In this document: piece by piece, positions 14,901-23,326 of the stretch | Layout of the letters: each line of letters opens with the position of its first letter | How positions within the stretch are numbered: the stretch's first letter is position 1 | Origin: Myxococcales bacterium | Lineage (GTDB): Bacteria; Myxococcota_A; Polyangia; Polyangiales; Ga0077539 | Direction of reading: 5' to 3' | Assembly: GCA_016793325.1 (NCBI GenBank) | Contig: JAEUKI010000083.1 | Span: 1 to 39,359, forward strand | Length of the DNA stretch: 39,359 bases | Made by a program: the position numbers and the translations under genes | Notes under the pieces: model-generated | What the model was told of the DNA's origin: nothing | Database searches by the model: none | What the model saw: the letters and a program-made list of their open reading frames with translations, nothing else

Positions 14901-17511
14901 TGACCTGAAGGAGGATCGTGGCGACGGGCTTCGGCGCTTGCTTCGAGCAGACTTCTCTGAGCGCCTCCGCGTCGAACTCTTCCTCGATCGCCTCTGCCGC
15001 CGATCGCAGGTGGTTCGCGAGGTCTGCGTCGATTCGCTCATCGGTCGCGCGGAGCGCGACGCCGCTAACGCTCGCACCGACGAGCAGCGCCGCGTAGGCT
15101 TCGCGCAGGTTGAAGCTCGGATGGCGCTGGTATCCGCGTAGGAGCAGCGCCCGCACGCTGTCGCGGAGCGCTGCCCGGCCGAGCTCCGCGGCGAGCCGCG
15201 CGGCGCGTTGGCGACCGTCTGAGAAGATCAGCACCTTCCGCCCGCGCAGCGGCGTCTCCTCTGCCAAGAAGCTCGGCTTCGTCAGCCTCGGCGGCTGGCT
15301 CGACAGCTGCTCGCTCACGAGCGAGAAGAACGGCTCTTCGCCCTTCGTCACGTGATCTTCGACTGTGCTTCGTCGGTCGATGTTCGGCTTTTTGCCGCGG
15401 TCGTTGTCGTCACCGCAGACGCCGCAACGGTAGAACAGTCGACCCTTCTTCAAGACGGGCTCGGCTCGCTCGGGCGCGACTCGGTACAAGCCTACGCGAC
15501 GGGAGCGCGCGCTGCTGCGCGCCGCCCCTGTGACCGGATCGAGGTCGATCGCTTCGGTGAGATCGTTGCGTCCCCGCTCGGGCTCGAGGAGCACGTCGAC
15601 CGCCAAGACCTCGGTCGCGCCGCTCGCCTCGGCGTTGCCGCTGCTCCATAGAAACTTGGGCGAGCTCACCTCCGCCGTCGCGACGCCAGCGCGGAAATAC
15701 GCCGCGCCGCACGACCGGCATGTGAACAGCTGAAACACTCGTGCGCTGCAGTGCTCGCAGCGGTCTCGCGGCTGAGCGTAGAGGGCTCCGATCACCTTGT
15801 TGCCGCGCGCGCACGGACAGGACGGGTTCACGCATGCCCAGAGTCCAGGGAGGCCCCGGTGGAACGTGTGAATTCTGCTCGGCAGCAGGTTGGCCTCTGA
15901 AGGCGCGGGGCGCGCGAACGCGCATAGCGCGGCCAGCACTTCTGTTGCGCGCGCGGCTACGCGCACGTCAGTCGTACCGAAGAGCTCCTCGGCGAGCTCG
16001 GGTATCGGCATCGCGCTCGCCTGAGTCAGCGACACGAGCCGCTGTCGAAGAGGGGATGATTGAAGCGCCTCATGAGCGACGCGCGCGATGTCGTCGGCAG
16101 AGGTTGGCGTCAGGGCGAGATCGCTCTTCGGCTGCAGCGCTGCCAGCGCAGGACGAACAGCGTTGAACTTTTCGATTGCGCTCGTCGCGCTGTAGAACGC
16201 TTGCAGGTCGACGCTCGCCAGCGCGTCCGCGAGCGATCCGTCTCCCGGCGCGCCCGGCGCCGTGTTCGCGAGCTCTCCGCCGATGGCGATGAACTCCGAC
16301 GCGTCGCGACCGACGAGGCCTGCTGCGAACTCACGCGCTCGATCGGGTCCTGAGAAGCTTGCGCTCGTGATCGCGATCCTTAGCTGCCCTCGTCGCGCGG
16401 GCATCGTGAGCTCGAGCCGCTCGAGCAGCCGTCGGATGAGAAGCGCGACCTCCGTCCCCTGCGCACCGCGGTAGAGGTGCGCCTCATCCAAGATCAGGAA
16501 GAATGTCTCGTCGGGGTTCGCCTCCAGCCACTCTCGCGTGCGATCGAAGATCGGTCGCTCGACGCGACGCATGAGCATGTACTCGAGCATCGAGTAGTTC
16601 GTGATCAGCACGTCGGGCGGCGCCCCGTATCGCCCGCCCTTCGGCGTGCGGTAGCCGTAGAACTCGTGCCGCGCGAGCATCTCGCGATCGTCGTCGTGCG
16701 GGTGAAGCCGCTGATCCCAGCGGTCCTTGCCGTACCACTTCACCAAATCTGGCTTGGCGGGCCATCGTCCGCGCGCGGTCAACGCTTGCCGCAGTCGAAC
16801 GGCCGATTGATACGACTTGTTGTTGGGGTCGTTCGCGGGCCATTCGACGGTCTTCATGTAGAAGTCCTCGAACGACTTCATCTTTCGCCCGTCCGTGTCG
16901 GCGTCGAACCTCCGAAGGCCTGGGAACGGCGTTCGGCCAGTGTACTGGCCAAAGGTGAGCGGACGACCGGCGGCCTCCTTGAACAGCCTCGCCACGGCGT
17001 CCGATCCGTAGAGCCGTCGCACGCGAGAGAGCTGGTCATTCACCAGCGCGTTCATGGGATACAAGACGAGCGCCCGAACCGCGCGGGTCTTGAACGAGCT
17101 CGGCTTCGTGACAGCCTCGCGATACAGCCGCAAGAGGGTTGGGATCGTGAAGCACTCGGTCTTGCCGGATCCTGTGCCGGTAAACACGACAACGTGCCGT
17201 TGCTCTGCGCCGATGAGCGCCGAGAGCGACTGCCCCTGATGCAGATACGGCGGGTTGAAGAGGAGCCGCTCGTTCGCGAGCTGCTCCGCGAATGTGAGGA
17301 GCCGCGGATCCTCGCCGCTCAGAAGCGAGAGGAAGGGAGGGCCTGGCTTGTACGTGCGCGTCGACTCGATAAACGCCGGCTGGCGGAGCACTTGCGGCGC
17401 GTCGAGCAGCGCTCTTCGTTGCTCCAAGATACCGTCATCCGCGATGTGATAGACCGCCTCCAGATACTCCCGCAGACGTTGGTGCAAACGCTCAATAGAC
17501 TCGATAAACAT
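11941..17511 (-). CDS. DEAD/DEAH helicase with DUF1998-type C-terminus (DruE-like)
   Basis: A 1856-aa protein. Motif I FTGTGSGKTE (about 108-117), Ia LYPMNALVNDQL, II ILDEAHLYRGAQGTE (about 337-351) and VI QQRAGRAGRRG (about 1153-1163) place it in the YprA/MrfA-related helicase group. The C-terminal region from about residue 1690 has the DUF1998 signature: VEVYLYDQLAGGAGY followed by CDRACYSCLLSF. Several intervening zinc-ribbon-like clusters occur (CEHC, CRSCG, CGVCG, CGRCS, CERC, CPACG). Length and domain order match Druantia DruE best; DISARM splits these activities between DrmA and DrmB, and DpdJ is another relative. It presumably unwinds or translocates on DNA. The ATG at 17511 is preceded by AGAGG. 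Confidence 0.92.
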   Translation of the reverse strand: MFIESIERLHQRLREYLEAVYHIADDGILEQRRALLDAPQVLRQPAFIESTRTYKPGPPFLSLLSGEDPRLLTFAEQLANERLLFNPPYLHQGQSLSALIGAEQRHVVVFTGTGSGKTECFTIPTLLRLYREAVTKPSSFKTRAVRALVLYPMNALVNDQLSRVRRLYGSDAVARLFKEAAGRPLTFGQYTGRTPFPGLRRFDADTDGRKMKSFEDFYMKTVEWPANDPNNKSYQSAVRLRQALTARGRWPAKPDLVKWYGKDRWDQRLHPHDDDREMLARHEFYGYRTPKGGRYGAPPDVLITNYSMLEYMLMRRVERPIFDRTREWLEANPDETFFLILDEAHLYRGAQGTEVALLIRRLLERLELTMPARRGQLRIAITSASFSGPDRAREFAAGLVGRDASEFIAIGGELANTAPGAPGDGSLADALASVDLQAFYSATSAIEKFNAVRPALAALQPKSDLALTPTSADDIARVAHEALQSSPLRQRLVSLTQASAMPIPELAEELFGTTDVRVAARATEVLAALCAFARPAPSEANLLPSRIHTFHRGLPGLWACVNPSCPCARGNKVIGALYAQPRDRCEHCSARVFQLFTCRSCGAAYFRAGVATAEVSSPKFLWSSGNAEASGATEVLAVDVLLEPERGRNDLTEAIDLDPVTGAARSSARSRRVGLYRVAPERAEPVLKKGRLFYRCGVCGDDNDRGKKPNIDRRSTVEDHVTKGEEPFFSLVSEQLSSQPPRLTKPSFLAEETPLRGRKVLIFSDGRQRAARLAAELGRAALRDSVRALLLRGYQRHPSFNLREAYAALLVGASVSGVALRATDERIDADLANHLRSAAEAIEEEFDAEALREVCSKQAPKPVATILLQVIRNKHTGLTALGLAQFSPTKRVAKKLSEQLSADSIPENARVSVVSLWLEEFVEKAGASIVDASSLEGASTWLAGTGSRGKFRGLLAAITAAWGSSAQDEFATRWLPTLRQTFASDASVQADEIILDAGKVTVSPVTEEQLASWARCGRCSRVQCAMLPGASCVHCETSGEMERLEAGSVARRRFDARKGYYRTAALRTDEPPRPLVAREHSAALTGVAGEVQTRAERHELAFQDITAKDVDGMRSAIDVLSCTTTMEVGIDIGDLSAVALRNMPPGRANYQQRAGRAGRRGNAIATVLAFADQDGHNQHSFDNPRRLIKDPVPDPMLNLSNARLARRHVNAFVLQRFAAFAMPGEASSADSDPAAASLMASLGPTLAFIRPDSPSNPMTLDNFRAWLDREDVRTELRAALDRWLPPNVAGRAQILSDFATSTLRDVEAALRTVVAEEREAGVAELEDLDESEQSSPASLLELLLYRGVLPKYAFPTDLVALHVFEATNGLGASPRDARNKVRYAPQRALSLALSEYAPGRTVFIDGRSWTSTALHAPIESDIAAAIKQQESFYYCERCEFGRLSPTPFESCPACGDSDIASRPASKWIRPPGFAHAVTLPADTDPNPDLNSRPGRAILVAESPSPSEWSSVEGFANVRAYLNETVADGWAVLVTNRGPSDEGFRLCTSCFAIEPQRGSIRLLSSHSAPRPQPTGYSRKCDSPNLLENVFLGTSFLTDVLLLRFTIPAPQQLRPGVRVPVFDIAMRSLSTALSLAASMVLEIEGGEVIAGYRPAFNAEGPDTSAVEVYLYDQLAGGAGYVVELARRLPQLFDAARALLTHAPWESRAPQPPCDRACYSCLLSFKNSFEHGSMDRLLALDLLECARSGSPARIDEERSRRAYDAMASWVELFEWGQVLRDHEVETALGPRRAPLAIRRPDGQLVVPAIHHPFSQGVPDDEALAIEAGAVCPITTVASVSYLDVSRALPAAMEQVRRLL

Positions 17512-17531
17512 TCGCTCTGCCTCTACTTCCC

Positions 17532-17547
17532 CCTCGCTTCAGCGAGG
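17532..17547 (-). other. Intra-operon hairpin
   Basis: Perfect 7-bp arms (cctcgct / agcgagg) around a 2-nt loop fill most of the 40-bp gap between the ATPase stop and the helicase start, beginning a few bases after the stop. No U-tract follows in the direction of transcription, so it is not a good intrinsic terminator. It could act as an mRNA-processing, stability or attenuation element setting the ratio between the first and later subunits. This is the only non-overlapping junction in the leftward operon. Confidence 0.5.
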
Positions 17548-17551
17548 TCAG

Positions 17552-20500
17552 TCACCCGAATCGCAGCGCGCGGAGCGCTCGATCCACAAACTCCACTGTG
17601 TCGCCGCATCTCCAAGCCACCAGCGCGTCTCCTGGCGTCTCCGGCGCGCCGAGGCTGAGCAGTCGCTCGAGCCAATCAGGTGGCGGAAAGTACAGGCGCA
17701 CTACGTCTCCCTCGATGGTCGCTCGGAGCGGGTTGTTCGCGCGCCTCGCGACCGCGTGAATGGCATCGAGGAAACCCGAGCGCGTCAGCGCGGCGCTGGT
17801 CAGCACGCCTTCCGAGTTGAAGAGACGATACTCTCGCTGCCCGAAGCTGACCTCTCGCCACGCGAGCGCCCAGCGCTCTCGCTCTAGCTCCCCTTCGAGG
17901 GCTCCTCGACGAAGATGATGTAGGTAGTGAGCTGATCGAACGTCGGTGAGAAACGCTGTGTACTCTGACAATTCTCCGCTGAACTGTGTCCTGGCGTGCG
18001 CTTGGAGCCGTTCGAGCGGCGTCGCGCCGCGCGGGATCCTCGCCCAGTCCGTCCAAGAAACCTCTGGCAGCCTGCGAAACTCGACCTCGCCTCGCGCCGC
18101 TGCCTCGCCGCTCGGTAGCCGACGTACGCGCCCGCTGCGAACGGCTCGTTTCGCCTCCACAGACAGATGATCTTCCGCGGAGCCGAGCAGGATCAACTCT
18201 CCGCGCGGCGCCCGAACGAACGCTGATGGCGCGCGCTCGATCATGCGCGCATGCGCGTCGCCCCTCTCGACTAGATCGCCGATCGCGAGCAGCGCATCGA
18301 GCTCAGCGCTCACGCGATAATCTAGCTTGTCATCATGGAGCGCGACGCGCAGGCAGTCTGCCGTGATCTGGATCAGCCGCTTCCGTCGGTGAGGACCTGT
18401 CCGCGCTGCGTCGCGCAGGGCCTCGGCGATGAGCGCTTGATCGTCGCCGACCTCGCGCCGGTTCAGCGAGCGGACGACCTCATCACGCAAGAACTCACGA
18501 CTCCAACGGTTCACCCTCGATTCGGCGGACGTGGCTTCGGGAGGCGCAGGCGGCGGACACGGCTGCGGCGCTGGGCGAACTCGACGTCGCTCCTCCGGTA
18601 CGGCGACGGTCGCGACAGCTTCGGGGGCTGCGATCAGGTCTTCGCTAAACTGCGTCACCCACGCGCCTCGGCCTTCGCTTGAGTCCCAGCGAACGCGGAC
18701 GCCGAGACGTCGGCGCGGAGGATCTTCATTCTGGATGAGCGAGACGCGCCGCGCGTCGACGCCGAGCCGGACCAGCGCCCGTTCGTAGCTGCCGACGATC
18801 TCGCCACGATCTGCGCTGTCCGCCTGTGGCGCTCCTCGCCCGATGCTCCGCGCGTCGATCAACAGCGCGTCGTCGGTTTGCTCTGATGCGGCGCGGAGGC
18901 CCGGCTCGACGAGGAGCGTCGCTCCCTCTTGCGCAGGCGAGGCGCTCGCGTCGACCCAAGGCGCTTCGTCCGGCGTCGAGATCAGCGCTGTACAGCGCAG
19001 TTCAATCGGCCCGTCGCCGCGCGACGCGCGCAGCGCTCGGATCGCTTCACGTACGAGCGACGATCGAAACCGCGCGTCGATCAACTCGAGTCGAAGCGAA
19101 CGCCCGGACGACGCTCGCGACCAGCGAGCAATCGCTTCTCGAAGCGCCTCACGCTGGACGTCGAGCGGCGGACCCCGCATTTGCGACGTCGCGAAGAATC
19201 CTGGCTCGCCTTCGGAGAACAGCGTCAGCAGCGACGGGCCGCGCGCGTCCACGTAGACGTCTACGTCAGCGTTCCCGAGCGCGCGCGCGATTGAGAGCGG
19301 ATGCAGCGGCAGCAGCCGGACGCGGCGCTCATCGCGCTCCCCTGCGAAAGCGACGTCCTCGATCAGCGTCGCCTCCAAGGCTTCGTCTCCCAACTTCGCC
19401 GCGCTCTCTACAAGCGAGGCGAACGCTTGGCAGTACTCGCTCGCTCGTGCGCTCGACGCCAAATCGAGGTCCTCGCTAGAGTCGAGCGCGATGATCGCCT
19501 GGAAGGGCGTCCTGTACCGCGCGGTGAGCGCGTCGAGCAGCGCGCGTCGGGCGCGCAGCATCGATGACCGCGCTTCCCGCGCGCCGCCGAACGCGTCGAG
19601 CCGGCTTGGGATACGGCGCGCGCCGGTCGGCGACGCCTCCGCGACTAGGTCTGAAACCGCCGCGAACGACACTCCGCCGCCGTCGGTAGCCCAGGTGTCG
19701 AAGACCCCAGCGTCCGCCATCGCGATCAGCATGCCGACCGGCCTTCGCGTCGCAGCGGTCGCGATTGTTCGTCTGGCGGCGAGGGACGCGGTGAGTTCGT
19801 CGTTGCTGCTCCGCTCTACGGGCGTCGCTGCAGGGCGCCTGTCGTGCTCCTGCAACACGCGATCCAGGTCGCGTCGCCTCAACGTCTCCATGCCGTGTCG
19901 ATCCTCGACCTCCACCGCCGCTGCGACCGCGTTGCCCAGTGCTGAAGCGGCGAATCGGTTGGGCGTCGCGTCTCGAACCGTCACGTCCTCGGCGCGATAC
20001 TCGCGTCCAAACTCGGCGACGCGCAGCGCGCGGACCGCTGACTTTAGCGAGTCAGAATACTCTCCTTCGTCGGAGGTGGTTGGGCGGCGGCCTGCGCTCG
20101 CTGGGGCTCGACTGAAAATCGCCGCTTGGGCATCGAGGGCGCGGGTATCGGAGCAGAACACGCTCCCGTCAGCCCCGTCGAACCCCGCGGAAATCGCGAG
20201 GTCTCGCGTCGAGAGCGCCGGTCCGCGCCGCGCGTCCGCGCGGACGGCATCAGAGGTAAAGGGGTGCCGAAGAAGCCTCGCGCCGACGCTCTCGGCGAGA
20301 TCGAAGCGATCAGAGCCGCTCTCTCCGCGCGCTCCGCAAGCGAGCGTCGCCACGAATCGCCACAACTCGCTGATCGTCAGCGGTCCGCGCCGTGTCTCTT
20401 CCTCGATCGCGACGTGGCGGCACCACGCTCGAACGTGCGGGTGACGGAGGGCCGCTGACGCAGCAGCACGCTCGGCGTCGCGCCTCGCCGCGCTCGCGAG

Positions 20501-21055
20501 GGCGGCCGCCTTTGCGAAGAGAGAGTCGACGACCGCTGTGGTGAGCGTCACGAATCTCAGGTCGAGCACGCGCACGTCGCGGACATCCTCGGACCAGGTT
20601 GAGCGCGCTCCAGAGGCCTCTCGCGCCTCTTCGAGCAGTGACACTGCGCTCGGCCCGAGTCGTCTTGAGCGGATCCAGTCCTCCACGCGTTGCGGTTCAG
20701 CGCAGAGCACGACACGCCGCCCAGATCGGAGCGCTTCGTCAAACTCGCGCTCGGTCCCCTCCGCGCTTGGCTCGGCGGTCGACGGCAGCGTGATCGGCAT
20801 AAGGCCGGCATGCGCTGCGATCGCAGCGGCGGCGGACTTGCCGCTGCCGACTGGTCCGATGAGCGCGAGGTGCGCGCGGCTCTCGATCGCGAGGAACCAA
20901 CGAATCGCTGCGGAGATCGGCGTGTCCACGCGGATCGACTCACGCTGGGCGGCGGTCAACGCGCGCGTTGGCGCCTCCCCTCTGGCGAGCGCGAGCAGCA
21001 AGTCGCCCGGCCCTGATAGTTCGCTCTTCCCTACCAACGGTGACCGAGCTACCAT
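17552..21055 (-). CDS. Large P-loop ATPase, first gene of leftward operon
   Basis: A 1167-aa protein with Walker A GPVGSGKS (67-74) in an N-terminal AAA-type domain. Downstream segments EREFDEALRSGRRVVLC, VLDLRFVTL and ISELWRFVATLA line up in the same order with the ATPase at 23323 (TEREWRAARSEGRRVLLC, VVLVDLAD, FRELWAAIAY), so the two share a homologous ATPase domain. The remaining 850 residues or so are unrecognised. They include a Pro-rich linker (about 850-870) and a C-terminal helical part that may hold winged-helix elements. The ATG at 21055 is only 33 bp from the start of the divergent DruA-like gene. ATP-driven sensing or assembly of the complex is a reasonable guess. I cannot assign it to a named family. 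Confidence 0.88.
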   Translation of the reverse strand: MVARSPLVGKSELSGPGDLLLALARGEAPTRALTAAQRESIRVDTPISAAIRWFLAIESRAHLALIGPVGSGKSAAAAIAAHAGLMPITLPSTAEPSAEGTEREFDEALRSGRRVVLCAEPQRVEDWIRSRRLGPSAVSLLEEAREASGARSTWSEDVRDVRVLDLRFVTLTTAVVDSLFAKAAALASAARRDAERAAASAALRHPHVRAWCRHVAIEEETRRGPLTISELWRFVATLACGARGESGSDRFDLAESVGARLLRHPFTSDAVRADARRGPALSTRDLAISAGFDGADGSVFCSDTRALDAQAAIFSRAPASAGRRPTTSDEGEYSDSLKSAVRALRVAEFGREYRAEDVTVRDATPNRFAASALGNAVAAAVEVEDRHGMETLRRRDLDRVLQEHDRRPAATPVERSSNDELTASLAARRTIATAATRRPVGMLIAMADAGVFDTWATDGGGVSFAAVSDLVAEASPTGARRIPSRLDAFGGAREARSSMLRARRALLDALTARYRTPFQAIIALDSSEDLDLASSARASEYCQAFASLVESAAKLGDEALEATLIEDVAFAGERDERRVRLLPLHPLSIARALGNADVDVYVDARGPSLLTLFSEGEPGFFATSQMRGPPLDVQREALREAIARWSRASSGRSLRLELIDARFRSSLVREAIRALRASRGDGPIELRCTALISTPDEAPWVDASASPAQEGATLLVEPGLRAASEQTDDALLIDARSIGRGAPQADSADRGEIVGSYERALVRLGVDARRVSLIQNEDPPRRRLGVRVRWDSSEGRGAWVTQFSEDLIAAPEAVATVAVPEERRRVRPAPQPCPPPAPPEATSAESRVNRWSREFLRDEVVRSLNRREVGDDQALIAEALRDAARTGPHRRKRLIQITADCLRVALHDDKLDYRVSAELDALLAIGDLVERGDAHARMIERAPSAFVRAPRGELILLGSAEDHLSVEAKRAVRSGRVRRLPSGEAAARGEVEFRRLPEVSWTDWARIPRGATPLERLQAHARTQFSGELSEYTAFLTDVRSAHYLHHLRRGALEGELERERWALAWREVSFGQREYRLFNSEGVLTSAALTRSGFLDAIHAVARRANNPLRATIEGDVVRLYFPPPDWLERLLSLGAPETPGDALVAWRCGDTVEFVDRALRALRFG

Positions 21056-21088
21056 GCCCCCACTCCAGGACTGAAGGGGCAGAGCGCT
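21056..21088. promoter_or_regulatory. 33-bp divergent start region of both operons
   Basis: The start codons of the leftward ATPase (ATG) and the rightward DruA-like gene (TTG) are 33 bp apart. A GGAG lies upstream of the leftward ATG and GAAGGGG upstream of the rightward TTG, so the gap is essentially two ribosome-binding sites. Promoters must therefore lie inside the opposite coding regions, or the transcripts have almost no leader. I could not pick convincing -35/-10 pairs. Confidence 0.45.
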
Positions 21089-23326
21089 TTGGAATCACCA
21101 ATTGTCGAACAAGACGAGGCTCTCGTAGTCGCATCTCGCTCTGTGTACTTCCCAGTGCGGGTACGTGTGCGGGAGCAACACCGAGCCGTCCTCTCCCTCG
21201 CCTCAGCACTCGCGCGCGGAGATCGTGATGAAGCCGCGAGGTGGGAGGACGCGCTCGACACGGCTTCGAGCGCTCATGAGGTGCTTCTCGACTCGTCGGA
21301 GCCGACTGTCTCCCCGTCGCTGCGCGCCCGGGTCCTCGGCTCAGTCTTGATCGACCTTGCTCGCAGCGGTTGGCGCGTGACTGTCGAGGACGGTCAGGTG
21401 TACCTGATCGCCCCGGACTGGAGCGCTAGCGCGCGCGGGATGTCGTCTGAGGCCGTTCGCGCTGAGAAGGAGCGCGCGCGCGCCGCGATGGCCGCGCGCG
21501 TCGAGGAGGAGATCGCGACGGAGAGCAACCGGCGATTCATCCTCAAACTCGAGTCCCCTCGCGCGACGTCCGCCGGCGCGCGGAGCGTTCTATCACTCCT
21601 CGCTGATGGTCCGAGCGTTGCTGCTGCGCTGCGTGAGCGGGGAGCAGACGCGATCCAACCAGTGCTCTGCGCGGCGGACGCCGAAGCCGGCCGCGACCCC
21701 GAAACCGGCCTGCTCTACACCGACATCTTCCGATACTTCCGCTTCTTCTGGTCGTTCCCGACGACCGCGCCGCCGGGGCGCTCGATGTCGTACCTGATCC
21801 GAGACGCCGGGCAGCCGGGCAGCCCCGTGTGCGGACTGCTTTGCGTCGCGAGCCCTGTGCCTCGCCTCTCAGCGCGCGACTCTGCGCTCGGATGGAGCGC
21901 GCAATGGCTTGAGTGTGCTGTGGTGGCGCTCGAGTTTCCTGTCGAGTCACCGCGCGAGCACCTCGAGAGCGTCGACGCTCTGTGGAGGTCGAAGCAGGCC
22001 GATCGGCACGCGACTTCTGTGGTCGACGACGTCGGCGCGATGTTGGGCTTCCCGGAGGCGAAGGGGCCTGCAGCGCTCGCCGCAGCGCTGCAGCGCTGCA
22101 CTCCGCTTCAGCGCGCGCGAAGGGCCGAGGGAGTTCGGGCGCGAATCTTGTCGGACCTGCGCTCTGAGATCGCCGACGCCGTCAGGTTGATCTCGTTCGA
22201 CGGCTTCGGATTCGACCACGACTTTGCGCTCGAGCGCCCGTCAACCGCGCGCGCGCGCCTCGAAAAGCGTCGGGACGGTGCGGTGCAGCGCTGGTTAGAC
22301 TCGCGAAGGAGCGCCGTCGCTGACGGCGTCGGCGATCGAGGTGTCCGAGAGCCTGACGACGACGCGCTCAAGGACGCGTCCAAAGACCCGCTGTTCTTGA
22401 AGAAGCGAGTTGTGCAGGCGCTTCGCCTGCTCGCCGCTTGGGAGGAGATCGCGCCGCGTGAAGGGGAGCGCGCCGGCGATCGCCTCCGCGAGGAAGTGTG
22501 CGGTACGTCTGCAGACACGACCCACCTCACTGGCGGCGCGCGTGTGTCTCGAGCGGCGCGCTTCGCGCTGCTCCAACGCCAGAACCGCCTCGTCGCCTCG
22601 CAAGTGCTCGACGTCTGCGTTTGCGGAGCGATCCCGCCGTACGGGCCGGTCCTCGGAGGGAAGCTCGCCGCGCTCGCGGCGCTGAGCAGAGAGGTCGCAG
22701 CGGAGTACTTCACGCGGTACGCGAGCCGTCCGTCTGAGATCACGTCACAGATGGCTGGCCAGCCAGTGACGCGCGCGGCGGAACTCTTGGCGATGACCAC
22801 GACGAGCTTCTTCGGTGTCGGCAGCTCTCAGTACGAGCGCTTGAGCGTTCGCTCGAGGGATGGGTCAGACGTGCGCTGGCGTCGCGTCGGTCACAGTCGG
22901 GGAAACGGGACGCTCCACTTCTCGGCTAGAACGGCTGCGCTGATCGATGATCTGCTCACCGTCGAGACCGGCAGGCGGCTCATCACGAGTCGATTCGGCG
23001 AGGGGCCTTCCGAGCGCTTGAGAAAGATCCGCGACGGGCTCACGCGGCTCGGCGTCGACGCGGATGAGCTCCTCCGCCACGGGATGCCTCGCGTCGTCTA
23101 CCTCGCGGAGGTCCGCGCGGGCGCGGCGAGGCCTGGAGCGAGGCCCGCGCCTGGGTCATGGAAGCGGGAGGCGCCGACCTTCGATGATGTCAGCGCTGCG
23201 TGGCGGGATCGATGGTTGCGCTCACGACTGGCGTCAACGCCTGCGGCGATCGACGAGGTCGCGGCGTTCTCGAGGGTCAACGCGCTGCTCGGGCAGAGGC
23301 TTCGAGCGAGGAGGGATCGACGATGA
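21089..23326 (+). CDS. DUF4338/DruA-like protein, copy 2
   Basis: A 745-aa paralogue of the protein at 1996, first gene of the rightward operon. Shared signatures: DIFRYFRFFW (about 211-220), YLIRDAGQPGSPV (about 235-247), CGAIPPYGPVLGGKLA (about 511-526), TSQMAGQP, TTTSFF and SSQYER (about 578), GNGTLHFS (about 605), FGEGPSERLRKIR (about 636) and LLRHGMPRVVYLAE. It is about 95 residues longer than copy 1, with a longer N-terminus and a Pro/Arg-rich insert near the C-terminus. The start is TTG, preceded by GAAGGGG; a GTG at 21143 is in frame but lacks a visible ribosome-binding site. Having two DruA-type proteins in one locus is unusual and suggests non-identical, possibly heteromeric, roles. 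Confidence 0.86.
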   Translation: MESPIVEQDEALVVASRSVYFPVRVRVREQHRAVLSLASALARGDRDEAARWEDALDTASSAHEVLLDSSEPTVSPSLRARVLGSVLIDLARSGWRVTVEDGQVYLIAPDWSASARGMSSEAVRAEKERARAAMAARVEEEIATESNRRFILKLESPRATSAGARSVLSLLADGPSVAAALRERGADAIQPVLCAADAEAGRDPETGLLYTDIFRYFRFFWSFPTTAPPGRSMSYLIRDAGQPGSPVCGLLCVASPVPRLSARDSALGWSAQWLECAVVALEFPVESPREHLESVDALWRSKQADRHATSVVDDVGAMLGFPEAKGPAALAAALQRCTPLQRARRAEGVRARILSDLRSEIADAVRLISFDGFGFDHDFALERPSTARARLEKRRDGAVQRWLDSRRSAVADGVGDRGVREPDDDALKDASKDPLFLKKRVVQALRLLAAWEEIAPREGERAGDRLREEVCGTSADTTHLTGGARVSRAARFALLQRQNRLVASQVLDVCVCGAIPPYGPVLGGKLAALAALSREVAAEYFTRYASRPSEITSQMAGQPVTRAAELLAMTTTSFFGVGSSQYERLSVRSRDGSDVRWRRVGHSRGNGTLHFSARTAALIDDLLTVETGRRLITSRFGEGPSERLRKIRDGLTRLGVDADELLRHGMPRVVYLAEVRAGAARPGARPAPGSWKREAPTFDDVSAAWRDRWLRSRLASTPAAIDEVAAFSRVNALLGQRLRARRDRR
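23309..23314 (+). promoter_or_regulatory. Consensus Shine-Dalgarno for the second ATPase gene
   Basis: A perfect AGGAGG lies inside the end of the DruA-like gene, 8 nt before the ATG at 23323. It fixes that start over the longer in-frame alternatives and implies strong initiation on top of ATGA coupling. Confidence 0.7.

Noticed and set aside
17532..17547. Intrinsic terminator after the large ATPase gene
   Set aside because: The stem has only 7 bp and no U-tract follows, and the next gene continues the operon 21 bp on.
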